Notes under the pieces: generated by a model | Told to the model about the DNA's origin: nothing | Databases searched by the model: none | What the model saw: the letters and a program-made list of their open reading frames with translations, nothing else | Part shown: one piece after another, positions 34,024 through 43,054 of the stretch | Layout: every line of letters begins with the position of its first letter | How positions within the stretch are numbered: the stretch's first letter is position 1 | Assembly: GCF_000196855.1 (NCBI RefSeq) | Contig: NC_014319.1 | Location: 1,054,001 to 1,118,000 of the forward strand | Length of the DNA stretch: 64,000 nucleotides | Direction of reading: 5' to 3' | Origin: Leuconostoc gasicomitatum LMG 18811 | Lineage (GTDB): Bacteria; Bacillota; Bacilli; Lactobacillales; Lactobacillaceae | Translations under genes and position numbers: made by a program

Positions 34024-35241
34024 TTACCTCCCACGATCTGGACTGCTCCAAGATCCTCTCTGCTTATGAAAAAAAGCAACATTTAATTGTGATATAATGG
34101 CTGTTATTAATACCGTAATCCAATAGAATGTACTATAAAACGGTATGACGAATAATTCTTGCACGCCTACTTGTGATTGCCCATGATCTTGTACAATACC
34201 TTGTAACATCATGCTAAAGAACAAAAGAATATATATCATTATTACAACACCTGGTAATGAAAATGTTTGCGTATCAATCGTGACTACTAAATACTGAATA
34301 GAGGTAATAACGACTGTCCATGACCAAATATGGCTTAAACATACGTCAACCAATAATAGCTTTTGCCGTTTATTAGTGCCTTTGAATGTCCACTTCAAAT
34401 TCTTCAATAGTACCTCGATGCCACCAACTGACCAGCGAACACGTTGTTTAATATAACCGTGGATTGTTTCTGGTGCCAGTATATAAACTAAAGCATGCGG
34501 TGTATAGCGAATTCGCCAATTCTTCTTACGTAAACGCCAAGTAATGTCAATATCTTCAGTTATGGCTGTGCTATCAAATCCTGCCACTGACATCAGTGCC
34601 TCACGTCGATAGAGCACAACAACCCCTGCCACTGTCATAATGCCACCATATAAAAAATCTTGCGCGCGTTTAATCCGATCAATAATTCCAACATATTCCA
34701 GAGTTTGAAGCTTTGCCAGCAAAGTTGTTCTATTTCTAACAACAGGCTTTCCAGTCACTGCAGCAACTGTTTCATCAGTCATCTGTTTAAGCAAATTTTC
34801 AATCACGTCATGTGCTAATATTGCATCAGCATCTGTTACTAATATATATGGCGAATTTATTTGTTTAATCGCTTGATTTAATGCTGCTGCTTTCCCAAGG
34901 TTTTTAGATAATTCAATTAGCCGTACTGGTGTACTTTCATGTTTATTTAACCAATTTTTGACCAAGTTAACTGAATTATCGGTACTCTTATCGTCAACTA
35001 TGACAACATCACAATTAGCATATGTTAATTGTGTAAAAGATGACAATGTTTCAACTATATTATTTTCTTCATTAAATATTGACATTAAAATTGTCACTTT
35101 TTCATTAGTGTTTGGTTCGTTGAATTTTTCATGATTGAAATGAAACGAAGAAAGCCAAGAACCGATAATCCATATCAATGACATAAATATCGGATAGTAA
35201 GTTGTAAAATCTTGCACCAATTCGGAAATATAGGTCATCAT
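34024..35241 (-). CDS. pgaC: Poly-beta-1,6-N-acetylglucosamine synthase (PgaC/IcaA type)
   Basis: 405 residues. One N-terminal helix, a GT2 domain with VTILMSIFNEENNI, VVIVDDKSTDNS (UDP-binding Asp), VTDADAIL (metal DxD), TAITEDIDIT (base Asp) and QRVRWSVGG (QxxRW), then three C-terminal helices and the family ending SWSSPDRG. It polymerises UDP-GlcNAc into the biofilm polymer and translocates it. RBS GGAGGAG. It is next to acyltransferase, PgaD and deacetylase genes, an ica/pga-like operon. Confidence 0.92.
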   Translation of the reverse strand: MMTYISELVQDFTTYYPIFMSLIWIIGSWLSSFHFNHEKFNEPNTNEKVTILMSIFNEENNIVETLSSFTQLTYANCDVVIVDDKSTDNSVNLVKNWLNKHESTPVRLIELSKNLGKAAALNQAIKQINSPYILVTDADAILAHDVIENLLKQMTDETVAAVTGKPVVRNRTTLLAKLQTLEYVGIIDRIKRAQDFLYGGIMTVAGVVVLYRREALMSVAGFDSTAITEDIDITWRLRKKNWRIRYTPHALVYILAPETIHGYIKQRVRWSVGGIEVLLKNLKWTFKGTNKRQKLLLVDVCLSHIWSWTVVITSIQYLVVTIDTQTFSLPGVVIMIYILLFFSMMLQGIVQDHGQSQVGVQELFVIPFYSTFYWITVLITAIISQLNVAFFHKQRGSWSSPDRGR

Positions 35242-35242
35242 T

Positions 35243-36273
35243 TTACGCTCTCCTCCGTTGATAAATAAGTGACATTATTTTTTCCAAAACATAAGCTAAC
35301 AAACTCGCAAGTGTAAATGATAATAAAACAACAACTGGAGCCCACACAAAGCGCGAGGCAATATTAGGTACCAAGTGATTAAAATAATGATAGATGAGAC
35401 TGTCAGTTAAATCTGAAAATAAATAAATAGTTAAAGTCATATTAGATAGTAAAATAAGTAAATTATGAAACTTAGTTGTTTTTTTAGGCTGGCCTATTTT
35501 TAAAATCAGTAGTGAAATCAGAATAGCGACTAGAAATGGCTGGTAACCCATATAATCATTTGCATCAGTCCAAGAAAAAATCCGACCATAATTGTCTATC
35601 AAAGATAAAAATGAAATCATACTAAAAATTGAAACAGACCATATTAATAACCGCTTAGTATTGATTTTTTTGATTTGTTCTAGGTAAGTTTTAAAGTAAA
35701 GCCCAACGTAATAGTACCCAATCGGATAAGCATTAGTCCACCAATCAGGTAGTATTTTACCTAACCCATTAAATAACGATGGCAAAAAAATAAAATCGTT
35801 GAAACCATAATAATATATATATGATACTGCTTACTTAAATCATAGTTCCAAGCTGCATTTAACAACGGTATGAGGAGATATAGACCAATATACATTTCAA
35901 CATACCAAGAATAACTATCTGTTGAAAAATCAAGTAATCCCAGTAGCGCATCCTGCATAGAAATATCATTTTGAAATATAATCGTTTGCATAAGCCAATC
36001 GATCATTGATACTAAGACATAAAGTATGATTACTCTAAAAATTTTTGCAATGTATTGATCGCTAAGTTTCTTGGTTCCCATTAAAAATCCTGTTGCAATA
36101 ATGAATAATGGTACTGATGTTATAAAAACCAACCGCAAGACAATTCCTAAACTGGCAGAAAATGATTGCATGTCAATGTCATAAAATCCTGTATTGAGTA
36201 GAAAATGCACTGAAATAACAAAAAAAATAGCCATAACCTTTAATACATCTATTTGATAAACACGGTTTCCCAT
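35243..36273 (-). pseudogene. IcaC-like membrane acyltransferase, frameshifted in a T7 run
   Basis: Two frames make one acyltransferase-3 protein of about 345 residues. The first (ATG 36273) begins YQIDVLKVMAIFFVISVHFL and ends prematurely after STILFF; the second resumes PSLFNGLGKILPDWWTNAYP and runs to the stop at 35243. The join is a run of seven T residues (plus-strand A-run 35784-35790); eight would restore the frame. IcaC-type proteins, with about ten helices, modify poly-GlcNAc, probably by O-succinylation. It is the first gene of the cluster. Loss of frame could be phase variation, decay or an assembly error. Confidence 0.8.
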
Positions 36274-36389
36274 ATAAGTATGCCCCTAATAAAAGTTTTC
36301 ACAAAAGTAATATGATAAATTAATAATTTAATTATATAGTGACGATTACCATTATTTTTCTCCAAATTTTCAAAAAAATTCAAAACAAA

Positions 36390-36413
36390 AAAAGCTTAAT
36401 AAATTAAGCTTTT
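36390..36413 (-). terminator. Terminator of the lectin/MucBP gene
   Basis: AAAAGCTTAAT/ATTAAGCTTTT, an 11-bp perfect stem, followed on the minus strand by a T-run. It overlaps the stop codon and separates the lectin gene from the poly-GlcNAc genes, which therefore need their own promoter in 36274-36389. Confidence 0.82.
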
Positions 36414-38037
36414 ATCTATCAGAAAAAGTGGTTGTTGTAGCTAAAACTGCTAAGACCTTTGTAAAACTACTAATTTTATAGTTAAAAGGACTAGGTTGTG
36501 CTTGTCGGCTTAATTTCTTTTCAATCGCCATGCCTTGATCCAGTGTTGTCATATACATTGATTTATCTTTTTTTGGATGAGAAATGATATTAACAGAATT
36601 GTTTAATTCAAATTTATAAAACGTTAATTGTTGTTTTCGGGGCGAATCGTTCTGATCATCATTAGCTGCAACTATTTCTGGTATTATATTTTCTTTTTCG
36701 GGGAGAACAACGGTTTGATCTTGTGGCTCTTGATTCTCATTATGCTGGTCCATTGCCTGATTTGGTGTTTTGTTTGATGTTTTGTTTGATGCTTCATTAG
36801 TATCAATTTGTTCATTTTTTTTGGATAATTCAATATTAAAATAAAAATTTTGCTGATCCGTTCTAGGAATTGTAAACGTGCCCGGCCATTCATTACGTGT
36901 CACTTGATATTTTTTTAAAACTTCTAGCACAGGCATTGTGGCATAATTAATTGTCTCACCTGTATTTCCAGAAAACACCTCTTTGCGCAATGTTCTATCA
37001 TTATACCGAAAATTAACAATAACATGGTGTTGCATTGGTTGATAATAAAAATTAATCTCTGAATCTGTTTCGTTAAATATACCTGAACTATTTTGTGATT
37101 GGTTAGACAGAATATACCCTGGAATTTTTTCTTCGTTTATTTTATAGGTTTCACCAATATTACCAGTAAATTTGGTAGACGGCAGTAAATTATTTTTCCT
37201 GTTATCAAGATAGTTTACTGTAACAGATGATGTGAAAGGTTTGTAATTTGTATCGTCAATCATAATCTGCTGAACATTATGATTTCTACCCGTTGCTGCT
37301 GAAAATACCAAGTACATAGGGCTTTGAAATTTTTGCATATTTTTATAATGCCAAACTTGATTATCATAAGTAACTGTAAATGAGCTAGACTGACTATTAT
37401 ATGAAACAATGAGCGATTTAAACTGGTTGTTAAATTTCTCATCAATTTGTTGTGCTTCATCCGTTATTGTGTGAATAACACCTTCATTTTTGGAATCAAA
37501 GAACGCGCCAAAACTTTGGCCATCCCCTTGCCTATGGCCAAACTGAGGAGGATCTGCTTCAAAAGAGCCTTCCTCAGGAAAACGATTAAAATAGGTATCA
37601 ATTTTAAACCCAAAGATATGCGAGATACCACCTAATCCTAAACTTCCCCCATTTTTTTGATTGACCTTTTTTATTTGATCAGCAGGAACGAAGCTAACAG
37701 CCATACCATCCCCACCATCATGTTGTTGCGATTTATTGCCAATGTTGACGCTCAAATTTAAAGAAACATCATTTGAAAAATTAATCGGTGTTTTAATATA
37801 AGCTGTTCCTGATTGCTCAGTATTATCTGATGTCAGTGTTATCAAACTATCATTTACTGAAGATGAACCATTTAAGATAAGTTGACTAGCTAAACTGTTT
37901 TGATTGAGTAATTGCGACAGCGTAATAGTTTTAGCACTGACCTTATAGTTTGATGTTATCGAACTAAATGATAGCAACATAACAGATACTGTGGCCATAT
38001 AAAACAAAGGCCTGATTCTAACTTGTTTGTTTTTCAT
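36412..38037 (-). CDS. Secreted L-type lectin / MucBP-domain adhesin
   Basis: 541 residues. Signal peptide (to about 35, KVSAKT), then an L-type (legume-like) lectin domain of about 220 residues with DGGDGMAVSFVPAD and GFKIDTYFN, then two MucBP-like modules (VTVNYLDNRKNNLLPSTKFT; VIVNFRYNDRTLRKEVFSGN). The tail has NKTPNQ-type low complexity. It has no LPxTG motif or C-terminal anchor helix; the last 20 residues are only mildly hydrophobic. It should be secreted and held by an unknown means, or truncated. Its ATG overlaps the stop of the upstream regulator gene by 4 bases. Confidence 0.82.
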   Translation of the reverse strand: MKNKQVRIRPLFYMATVSVMLLSFSSITSNYKVSAKTITLSQLLNQNSLASQLILNGSSSVNDSLITLTSDNTEQSGTAYIKTPINFSNDVSLNLSVNIGNKSQQHDGGDGMAVSFVPADQIKKVNQKNGGSLGLGGISHIFGFKIDTYFNRFPEEGSFEADPPQFGHRQGDGQSFGAFFDSKNEGVIHTITDEAQQIDEKFNNQFKSLIVSYNSQSSSFTVTYDNQVWHYKNMQKFQSPMYLVFSAATGRNHNVQQIMIDDTNYKPFTSSVTVNYLDNRKNNLLPSTKFTGNIGETYKINEEKIPGYILSNQSQNSSGIFNETDSEINFYYQPMQHHVIVNFRYNDRTLRKEVFSGNTGETINYATMPVLEVLKKYQVTRNEWPGTFTIPRTDQQNFYFNIELSKKNEQIDTNEASNKTSNKTPNQAMDQHNENQEPQDQTVVLPEKENIIPEIVAANDDQNDSPRKQQLTFYKFELNNSVNIISHPKKDKSMYMTTLDQGMAIEKKLSRQAQPSPFNYKISSFTKVLAVLATTTTFSDR

Positions 38038-39419
38038 TTTACACTTTTCATTTTTTTGATTTTCACAATTAGCTCACCCAATGCCGTCCAATCACTTAAT
38101 GTAGGTGGCTTTTTCCAGATTACTTGTTCTCCAAGTACATCATCGTCAATCATATCAGATAAATAAATATCAGCAATTTTATCTGTACATGCGAAATCGA
38201 CACTCGCATGATTAATATGACTTTTAAGCATTGCAATCATCATATCATTAGTAATTGGTGTTGCTGAAAAATTAACACTAATATTCACCCTATCAATGCT
38301 TGTATTCGTAATGTTTCTAAACATGATACCTATAAGATTGAAACAAAATAATTCACGCTGATAATTATTGACTATCGTTTCTTGTATGTTAATAATATCA
38401 ATAAGGTAGGTTATTAATTTAAAAATTGATGGATAGATATCACGAAAATAATTTAGATTGACTTCCCCTTCATTTGTTACAAACCATTGATTTTTAAATC
38501 CAAAACGTAAACTATAAACTGAAATTTTATAACTCAACTGTGCTATTTCATTCTTCGTTGATTTAGAGAAAAAATTTTCTAAGGCTGGCGTGATATCATT
38601 TTGCAAAAGTATAATTTTATCACTTACATATTGTGAATACTTATAATTTTTATTTTCTAATAAAAAGTCAAAAATATCTAACATTTCTAGCAATACTGAC
38701 AAAATTTTATCCGAATCATTGCCTATAAAAGAGGTAATAATTATTGGTAGCGATACAACAGTATGAATTGCAACTTCTCTATTTTCAAAAAGTGCCTGAT
38801 TATTATACAACATTTCAGATACACAGAAGTTGATAAGTAACATTTTTTGCCGCTGATTCAAATCATTAATGAAATGATTTTCCAATAGAAACTTTAGCAT
38901 TTCTTGGCCGATTACTTTGATACGATCAGAAAACATTGGTTTCTCATCAAAATAATTATAGATAACATAGCCAGCTTGAATAAATTCAAAAGAATCATTA
39001 TCATTCACAAGGCCATTTAGTATTTTTTTCTGTGAAAAGAAGTATGACGGACTCCATCCATAATCGTATTGAATCGTTGTATAAGTTGGCAAAGAACCTG
39101 TTAAAACCCTCGTCTCAAGAAGTGGTTTCAAAGCCGAAAGATTAAAATAATACTGTGACATTTTATATAAATGATATCTCGTCACACGATATCTAGGATA
39201 AACCAATCCTTTTTGTAGTAATAACCAATCTGAATCTAAAATGTTATGCAAATCTATATTCAAGGAATCTAAGATTTCACGCAACATATAATTAGAAACA
39301 GCAAACTCTTGTTCTAAAGTTTTGGTCTCATAAAATTTTTGATCAGTTTCTAAGACATAGTTCATTAACTCAATTTTCAACAAATCATTTTTATTAATGA
39401 ATGACACTAACGAATTCAT
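38034..39419 (-). CDS. Mga-like transcriptional regulator
   Basis: 461 residues. An N-terminal HTH (YETKTLEQEFAVSNYMLREI) is followed by a Mga-type helical region (LETRVLTGSLPTYTTIQYDY and WSPSYFFSQKKIL) and a C-terminal part that may be EIIB-like (FACTDKIADIYLSDMIDD). Mga-type proteins activate surface-adhesin genes and are often controlled by PTS phosphorylation. It overlaps the lectin gene by 4 bases (ATGA), so the two are coupled, and it may also control the poly-GlcNAc and adhesin genes downstream. The family is inferred from layout and weak motifs. Confidence 0.65.
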   Translation of the reverse strand: MNSLVSFINKNDLLKIELMNYVLETDQKFYETKTLEQEFAVSNYMLREILDSLNIDLHNILDSDWLLLQKGLVYPRYRVTRYHLYKMSQYYFNLSALKPLLETRVLTGSLPTYTTIQYDYGWSPSYFFSQKKILNGLVNDNDSFEFIQAGYVIYNYFDEKPMFSDRIKVIGQEMLKFLLENHFINDLNQRQKMLLINFCVSEMLYNNQALFENREVAIHTVVSLPIIITSFIGNDSDKILSVLLEMLDIFDFLLENKNYKYSQYVSDKIILLQNDITPALENFFSKSTKNEIAQLSYKISVYSLRFGFKNQWFVTNEGEVNLNYFRDIYPSIFKLITYLIDIINIQETIVNNYQRELFCFNLIGIMFRNITNTSIDRVNISVNFSATPITNDMMIAMLKSHINHASVDFACTDKIADIYLSDMIDDDVLGEQVIWKKPPTLSDWTALGELIVKIKKMKSVK

Positions 39420-39929
39420 AACGCTCCTTGCATATTTTAAATATTTTTATAGATTGCCATGTTGTTTATCATGCAATATACTGTCATTTACTTCATTCTT
39501 TCTAATTATACTATAATCGCTGATCTTTATTTTTTTGTAATTTTTAAAAAAATCAAAAATCAAAAAAATAAATCTACTCGACATTAGATTTAATTTTTTA
39601 AAATAATTAACAACCGTACTGTTTATGGTTAGATTATAAATTTAAATCGAACACTTTGCATAAAAAACTGCAGATTCTTTAATGGTCATTGTCTAAAACT
39701 AACCATAAAGAATCTGCAGCTTATATCTTCTATTTTATCATGTCATGCATTGAAAGCATTGCTTCAACTGTTCGATTTTTCAACCTTTATTCTTCAACAA
39801 TTGATTACAATTGAATCGTATCTTACTATAAATGGTAATGTGTTAGCAACTCATCACAGTGTACTTAAGCTGACTGTACAAGCAATTGCCAAAACAAGTC
39901 TTTCAGCAACCTGCAATATTATATTAACT
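39420..39929. other. Intergenic region with repeat copy A and a decayed gene fragment
   Basis: About 510 bases. It holds the promoter region of the Mga-like gene (minus-strand TATAAT near 39500), repeat copy A at 39668-39719, and upstream of it a minus-strand box at 39887-39909 whose frame reads LQVAERLVLAIACTVSLS and then stops. The same VAER box occurs in the doubtful 110-codon frame near 1.62 kb. Confidence 0.5.
39661..39720 (-). repeat. Dispersed hairpin terminator, copy A (best preserved)
   Basis: CTGCAGATTCTTTAATGGTC (39668-39687) pairs with TAACCATAAAGAATCTGCAG (39700-39719), with one bulge and one mismatch, around a 12-base loop; on the minus strand it ends with TTTTTTA. AGATATAAG precedes the stem. 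It lies 210 bases after the MarR gene and could end that operon. Related copies are near 6.46, 10.39 and 40.99 kb. Confidence 0.75.
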
Positions 39930-40391
39930 TTATGTCCGATCAGCTAATATTAATAATTGAAGCAACTCATTGAACTTGTTTTTATCATCCTTTAGAACAG
40001 AAAAGAATTTCTGATCTACTTTTTCCACTACTGGTAACGTCTCATTAATAATGTCTGAACCACTTTGCGTCAATTTTATAATTTTTGATCTCGTGTCTTT
40101 TTTTGAAACTTCACGTACAACAAATCCTGATTTTTCCAGGTTTTTTATAATCACCGAAACAGTCATAACATCAATATCAGAATGCTTTGAAATGTTGACT
40201 TGATTAACTTCATCATTCTGCTGTGTCAAATAAGCTAATGTTGATAATACAATAAATTGAGGATGTGTTAAATCATACTGGCGTAATTTAGTTTTAATTA
40301 ATGTGTGCCATGCGTTATAAACTTTAATAAAAGAAAACCCTAACGAATTAGCCGCGTTATCTTTAAATTCTGAATTAAATTTTTGAATCAT
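39930..40391 (-). CDS. MarR-family transcriptional regulator
   Basis: 153 residues from ATG 40391; a longer frame to 40466 overlaps the upstream gene too far. Winged helix: QFIVLSTLAYLTQ, recognition helix DVMTVSVIIKNLEKSGFVVR and wing EVSKKDTRSKIIKLTQSG with the conserved D-x-R. It overlaps the SRPBCC gene by 17 bases. An AT-rich interrupted repeat ahead of the SRPBCC gene may be its operator. It probably senses a small hydrophobic compound. Confidence 0.82.
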   Translation of the reverse strand: MIQKFNSEFKDNAANSLGFSFIKVYNAWHTLIKTKLRQYDLTHPQFIVLSTLAYLTQQNDEVNQVNISKHSDIDVMTVSVIIKNLEKSGFVVREVSKKDTRSKIIKLTQSGSDIINETLPVVEKVDQKFFSVLKDDKNKFNELLQLLILADRT

Positions 40392-40809
40392 TAGTAGCAA
40401 CCTCAATAAGTGAAAAAACGCTTGCTGGAACGTTTTCAAATATCTTAGAAATGAATTGCAAATCATTAGCTTTTGGTTCTCTGTTTAAAGGCACAAATTC
40501 AACAGAATGTCTAATGACTGTTTCTTTATGATGAGTTTCTATCAACTCATGAATAAAATTAATATCTCCCATATTTGGAATAGTTGTTTTATCAATAAAA
40601 ACTTCCTCGGGAATAACTTTAACAAGTTCAAATGACATAGGCGGCATGTTCGTCAAGGTCATACTACCCTTAGTATTAGTTTCAAATAATCCTTCTAAGG
40701 AAATTTTCTCTAAATCATTTTCCCAAGTAAACCATTTGTTGACGTTTTCGTATAACGACCATACATCTGTAATTGAAGCGCTTGTTTTCTGCTCAAAACT
40801 ATATTTCAT
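40375..40809 (-). CDS. SRPBCC-family (START/polyketide-cyclase-like) protein
   Basis: 144 residues. YSFEQKTSASITDVWSLYEN followed by VNKWFTWENDLEKISLEG is the classic SRPBCC opening (helix-grip fold around a hydrophobic ligand), and the C-terminal helix carries FENVPASVFSLIEVAT. It could bind or modify a lipid or aromatic compound; no catalytic residue is recognisable. RBS AAAGGAAAA precedes ATG 40809. It is cotranscribed with a MarR regulator, a pairing that suggests response to a xenobiotic. Confidence 0.75.
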   Translation of the reverse strand: MKYSFEQKTSASITDVWSLYENVNKWFTWENDLEKISLEGLFETNTKGSMTLTNMPPMSFELVKVIPEEVFIDKTTIPNMGDINFIHELIETHHKETVIRHSVEFVPLNREPKANDLQFISKIFENVPASVFSLIEVATNDSKI

Positions 40810-40980
40810 ATTCTCTTTTTTCCTTTTTATAAGTATACATATAATATAAACTATTATTATTTATATGTCAATAATTTTTTATTAAAACATACTAGATTAT
40901 CTTTTACAATCATCACAACAATTTTAAGTAGCAAGCGTTACACCAAATGGTAGAATGCTTATTTTAACCAAATTTTGCGC

Positions 40981-41041
40981 ACAAAAAAAGCTGCAGAAAC
41001 TTTAATGGTCATTGTCAAAATCAACCATAAAAATCCACAGC
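40981..41041 (-). repeat. Dispersed hairpin terminator, copy B
   Basis: CTGCAGAAACTTTAATGGTC pairs with TCAACCATAAAAATCCACAG around a short loop; on the minus strand it ends with CTTTTTTTG. AGACATAAG precedes the stem. It lies about 90 bases after the MATE stop codon and is the natural terminator of that gene. A smaller hairpin, CTGAG/CTCAG, lies just before it (41078-41096). Confidence 0.75.
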
Positions 41042-41133
41042 TTATGTCTTCTAATTTATCATCACATGCCTGTACTACCACTGAGACAATACCTCAGCTT
41101 AATTTTTCTATTCAAGACTTAACGAGCACATCA

Positions 41134-42486
41134 TTAATATTGTTCATTTATATTTTTTTGCTGTTCACGAAGTTTCTTAGTAATTTTTCTATAAGCCGGA
41201 ATCATCACAATTAGTGATCCAATCCAAGCCAGTACATTAGCTAAGCTGGCCCCAAAAAAGCCAAAGGGCCCGACCAATGTAATGGCTGCCACAGTTCGCA
41301 TCATCAATTCTGCAATGCCTGCAAAAGTTGGTGTTTTGGAATCATTTAACCCTTGCAAGACATATCGAATAATAAATAGTGCTGATAGAATATAATAAAA
41401 AGCACCATTGGCCCAGAAATATTGTTGCGCCAACTCAAGTACACGTTGCTGATCTGCGCCTACAAACAGCATGACCGCAAAATCACCAAAGGAAATTTCT
41501 AAAATTCCCATGAATAGGCCAAACCCCATACTCATGAATAACGCCTGCTTCACCCCAATAAGAATACGTTCATATTGTTTAGCACCGTAATTTTGGGCAG
41601 CAAAAGTTGCCATTGTAATACCAAATGACATTAACGGTAACGTAGCGACTTGATCAATACGTTGGGCAGCCGTCGTTGCGGCCACTGCATCTGTTCCTAA
41701 TGTGTTAAGAGCTCCCTGTAGTACAAGTGCGCCAATAGCGATTATCGAGCTTTGGAAACCCATTGGTAATCCAGCACGTAAATGGATTCTAATATCTACC
41801 GGATCCCATTTGAAATCAGAACGATGAACTTGCAATAAAGGAGAAAAACGATAAATATGCCAAAAGCTTAATATTGTTGATACAAGCTGTGCAATAACTG
41901 TTGCCAGAGCGGCACCGGCAACGCCGTAGTTCAAACCGATAATAAACCATAGTTCAAGTATAATGTTAATGATCATGCCAACAATAAGATAAACTAACGG
42001 TGAGCGTGAATCACCAATCGCACGCAGTGAATTCGCCGTAACATTGTAACCCATTGTAGCAAAAATACCGCCTAAGATAATGGCGATAAAAATAAATGCT
42101 TGATTAAAAATTTCTGCAGGTGTTTGCATGATTTTTAATAATGGATAGACAGCGAGTAAACTCAAAATCGTGACAATAACGGTTGTTAATGCTGAAACAA
42201 TCAATGTTGAAGCCATACTTTTACGCACACCCGCAATATCACGAGCACCATAACGTTGTGCAGTAATAATGGATAAACCAGCCGTAAATCCTTGCACAAA
42301 TCCTAAAATCAAAAACATAATAGATCCGGTGGCACCAACGGCTGCCAAAGATTTAACGCCTAATGTTTGTCCAACAATAACAGTATCAGAAAAATTGTAA
42401 AGTTGTTGAAAAAGATTCCCAATAACCAATGGTATAGTGAAAAACAAAATTTGCTTAGCTGGTGAACCTTGAGTTAAATCTCGCAT
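41134..42486 (-). CDS. MATE-family efflux transporter
   Basis: 450 residues in twelve membrane helices. The two-fold MATE repeat is visible: GSPAKQILFFTIPLVIGNLF with NFSDTVIVGQTLGVKSLAAVG in the first half and AGLPMGFQSSIIAIGALVLQ in the second. It expels cationic drugs or metabolites by Na+ or H+ exchange. RBS TGGAGATG precedes ATG 42486. A single-gene unit ended by repeat copy B. Confidence 0.92.
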   Translation of the reverse strand: MRDLTQGSPAKQILFFTIPLVIGNLFQQLYNFSDTVIVGQTLGVKSLAAVGATGSIMFLILGFVQGFTAGLSIITAQRYGARDIAGVRKSMASTLIVSALTTVIVTILSLLAVYPLLKIMQTPAEIFNQAFIFIAIILGGIFATMGYNVTANSLRAIGDSRSPLVYLIVGMIINIILELWFIIGLNYGVAGAALATVIAQLVSTILSFWHIYRFSPLLQVHRSDFKWDPVDIRIHLRAGLPMGFQSSIIAIGALVLQGALNTLGTDAVAATTAAQRIDQVATLPLMSFGITMATFAAQNYGAKQYERILIGVKQALFMSMGFGLFMGILEISFGDFAVMLFVGADQQRVLELAQQYFWANGAFYYILSALFIIRYVLQGLNDSKTPTFAGIAELMMRTVAAITLVGPFGFFGASLANVLAWIGSLIVMIPAYRKITKKLREQQKNINEQY

Positions 42487-42632
42487 AATCAGTCACATCT
42501 CCAAAAATAAGTAGTCATAAGCTAAATACCTATTTTACCGGAATAACATCTGTTTGACTAGTCTTTGATTTAAGTTTTTAGCAAATTTATTGCAGGGTCT
42601 TCAAAATTAAACTATCTTTTTGTAGCGGGATT

Positions 42633-42681
42633 AACACCACAAACGCCATTTTTTTCTTAATGGCCTGTGTTGCTGTTTTTT
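42633..42681 (+). terminator. Terminator-like hairpin on the plus strand
   Basis: AACACCACAAACGCCATT pairs imperfectly with AATGGCCTGTGTTGCTGTT, followed by TTTTTT on the plus strand. Both neighbouring genes are on the minus strand, so it has no obvious client. It could be a minus-strand operon-end hairpin with a poor T-run. Confidence 0.4.
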
Positions 42682-42740
42682 AGTAATATATTATTCATTT
42701 AATGTATACCAAATCGTGTTTTTAATACCCGCAAGGTATA

Positions 42741-43034
42741 TCAAATTTTCTTTTCGACACTGTCATAACGTTCAATGACTCGCGTTACATTTTTTTTGCC
42801 AGTATAAATTGCGTAGCCAACAGTTAATATAACTAGTATTCCAATCACGCATAACGCTATGCCGGAACCAAAAAACCAGATATTTTTATTTTTGAAAAAA
42901 TAAATGAATAGCACACCAACACCTGTCAATAATGAGAAAATTGATTGCCAATGTTGTAAATTACGAATCATACGTTCTTGAAATAATATTTCTATTTTAT
43001 AAGCTTTTTCTGTTTTGTCAGTATTTACTGTCAT
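42741..43034 (-). CDS. Small membrane protein at the end of the PTS operon
   Basis: 97 residues from ATG 43034, which has GAGGTGAGGG upstream. Polar N-terminus, then two membrane helices (IFSLLTGVGVLFIYFFK and WFFGSGIALCVIGILVILTVGYAIY) and a basic tail. It resembles the small DUF202-type proteins in outline, but I do not recognise it with confidence. It follows the EIID gene by about 20 bases in the mannose-class PTS operon and may be an accessory membrane part. Confidence 0.65.
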   Translation of the reverse strand: MTVNTDKTEKAYKIEILFQERMIRNLQHWQSIFSLLTGVGVLFIYFFKNKNIWFFGSGIALCVIGILVILTVGYAIYTGKKNVTRVIERYDSVEKKI

Positions 43035-43054
43035 TACCCTCACCTCAACGTTAA

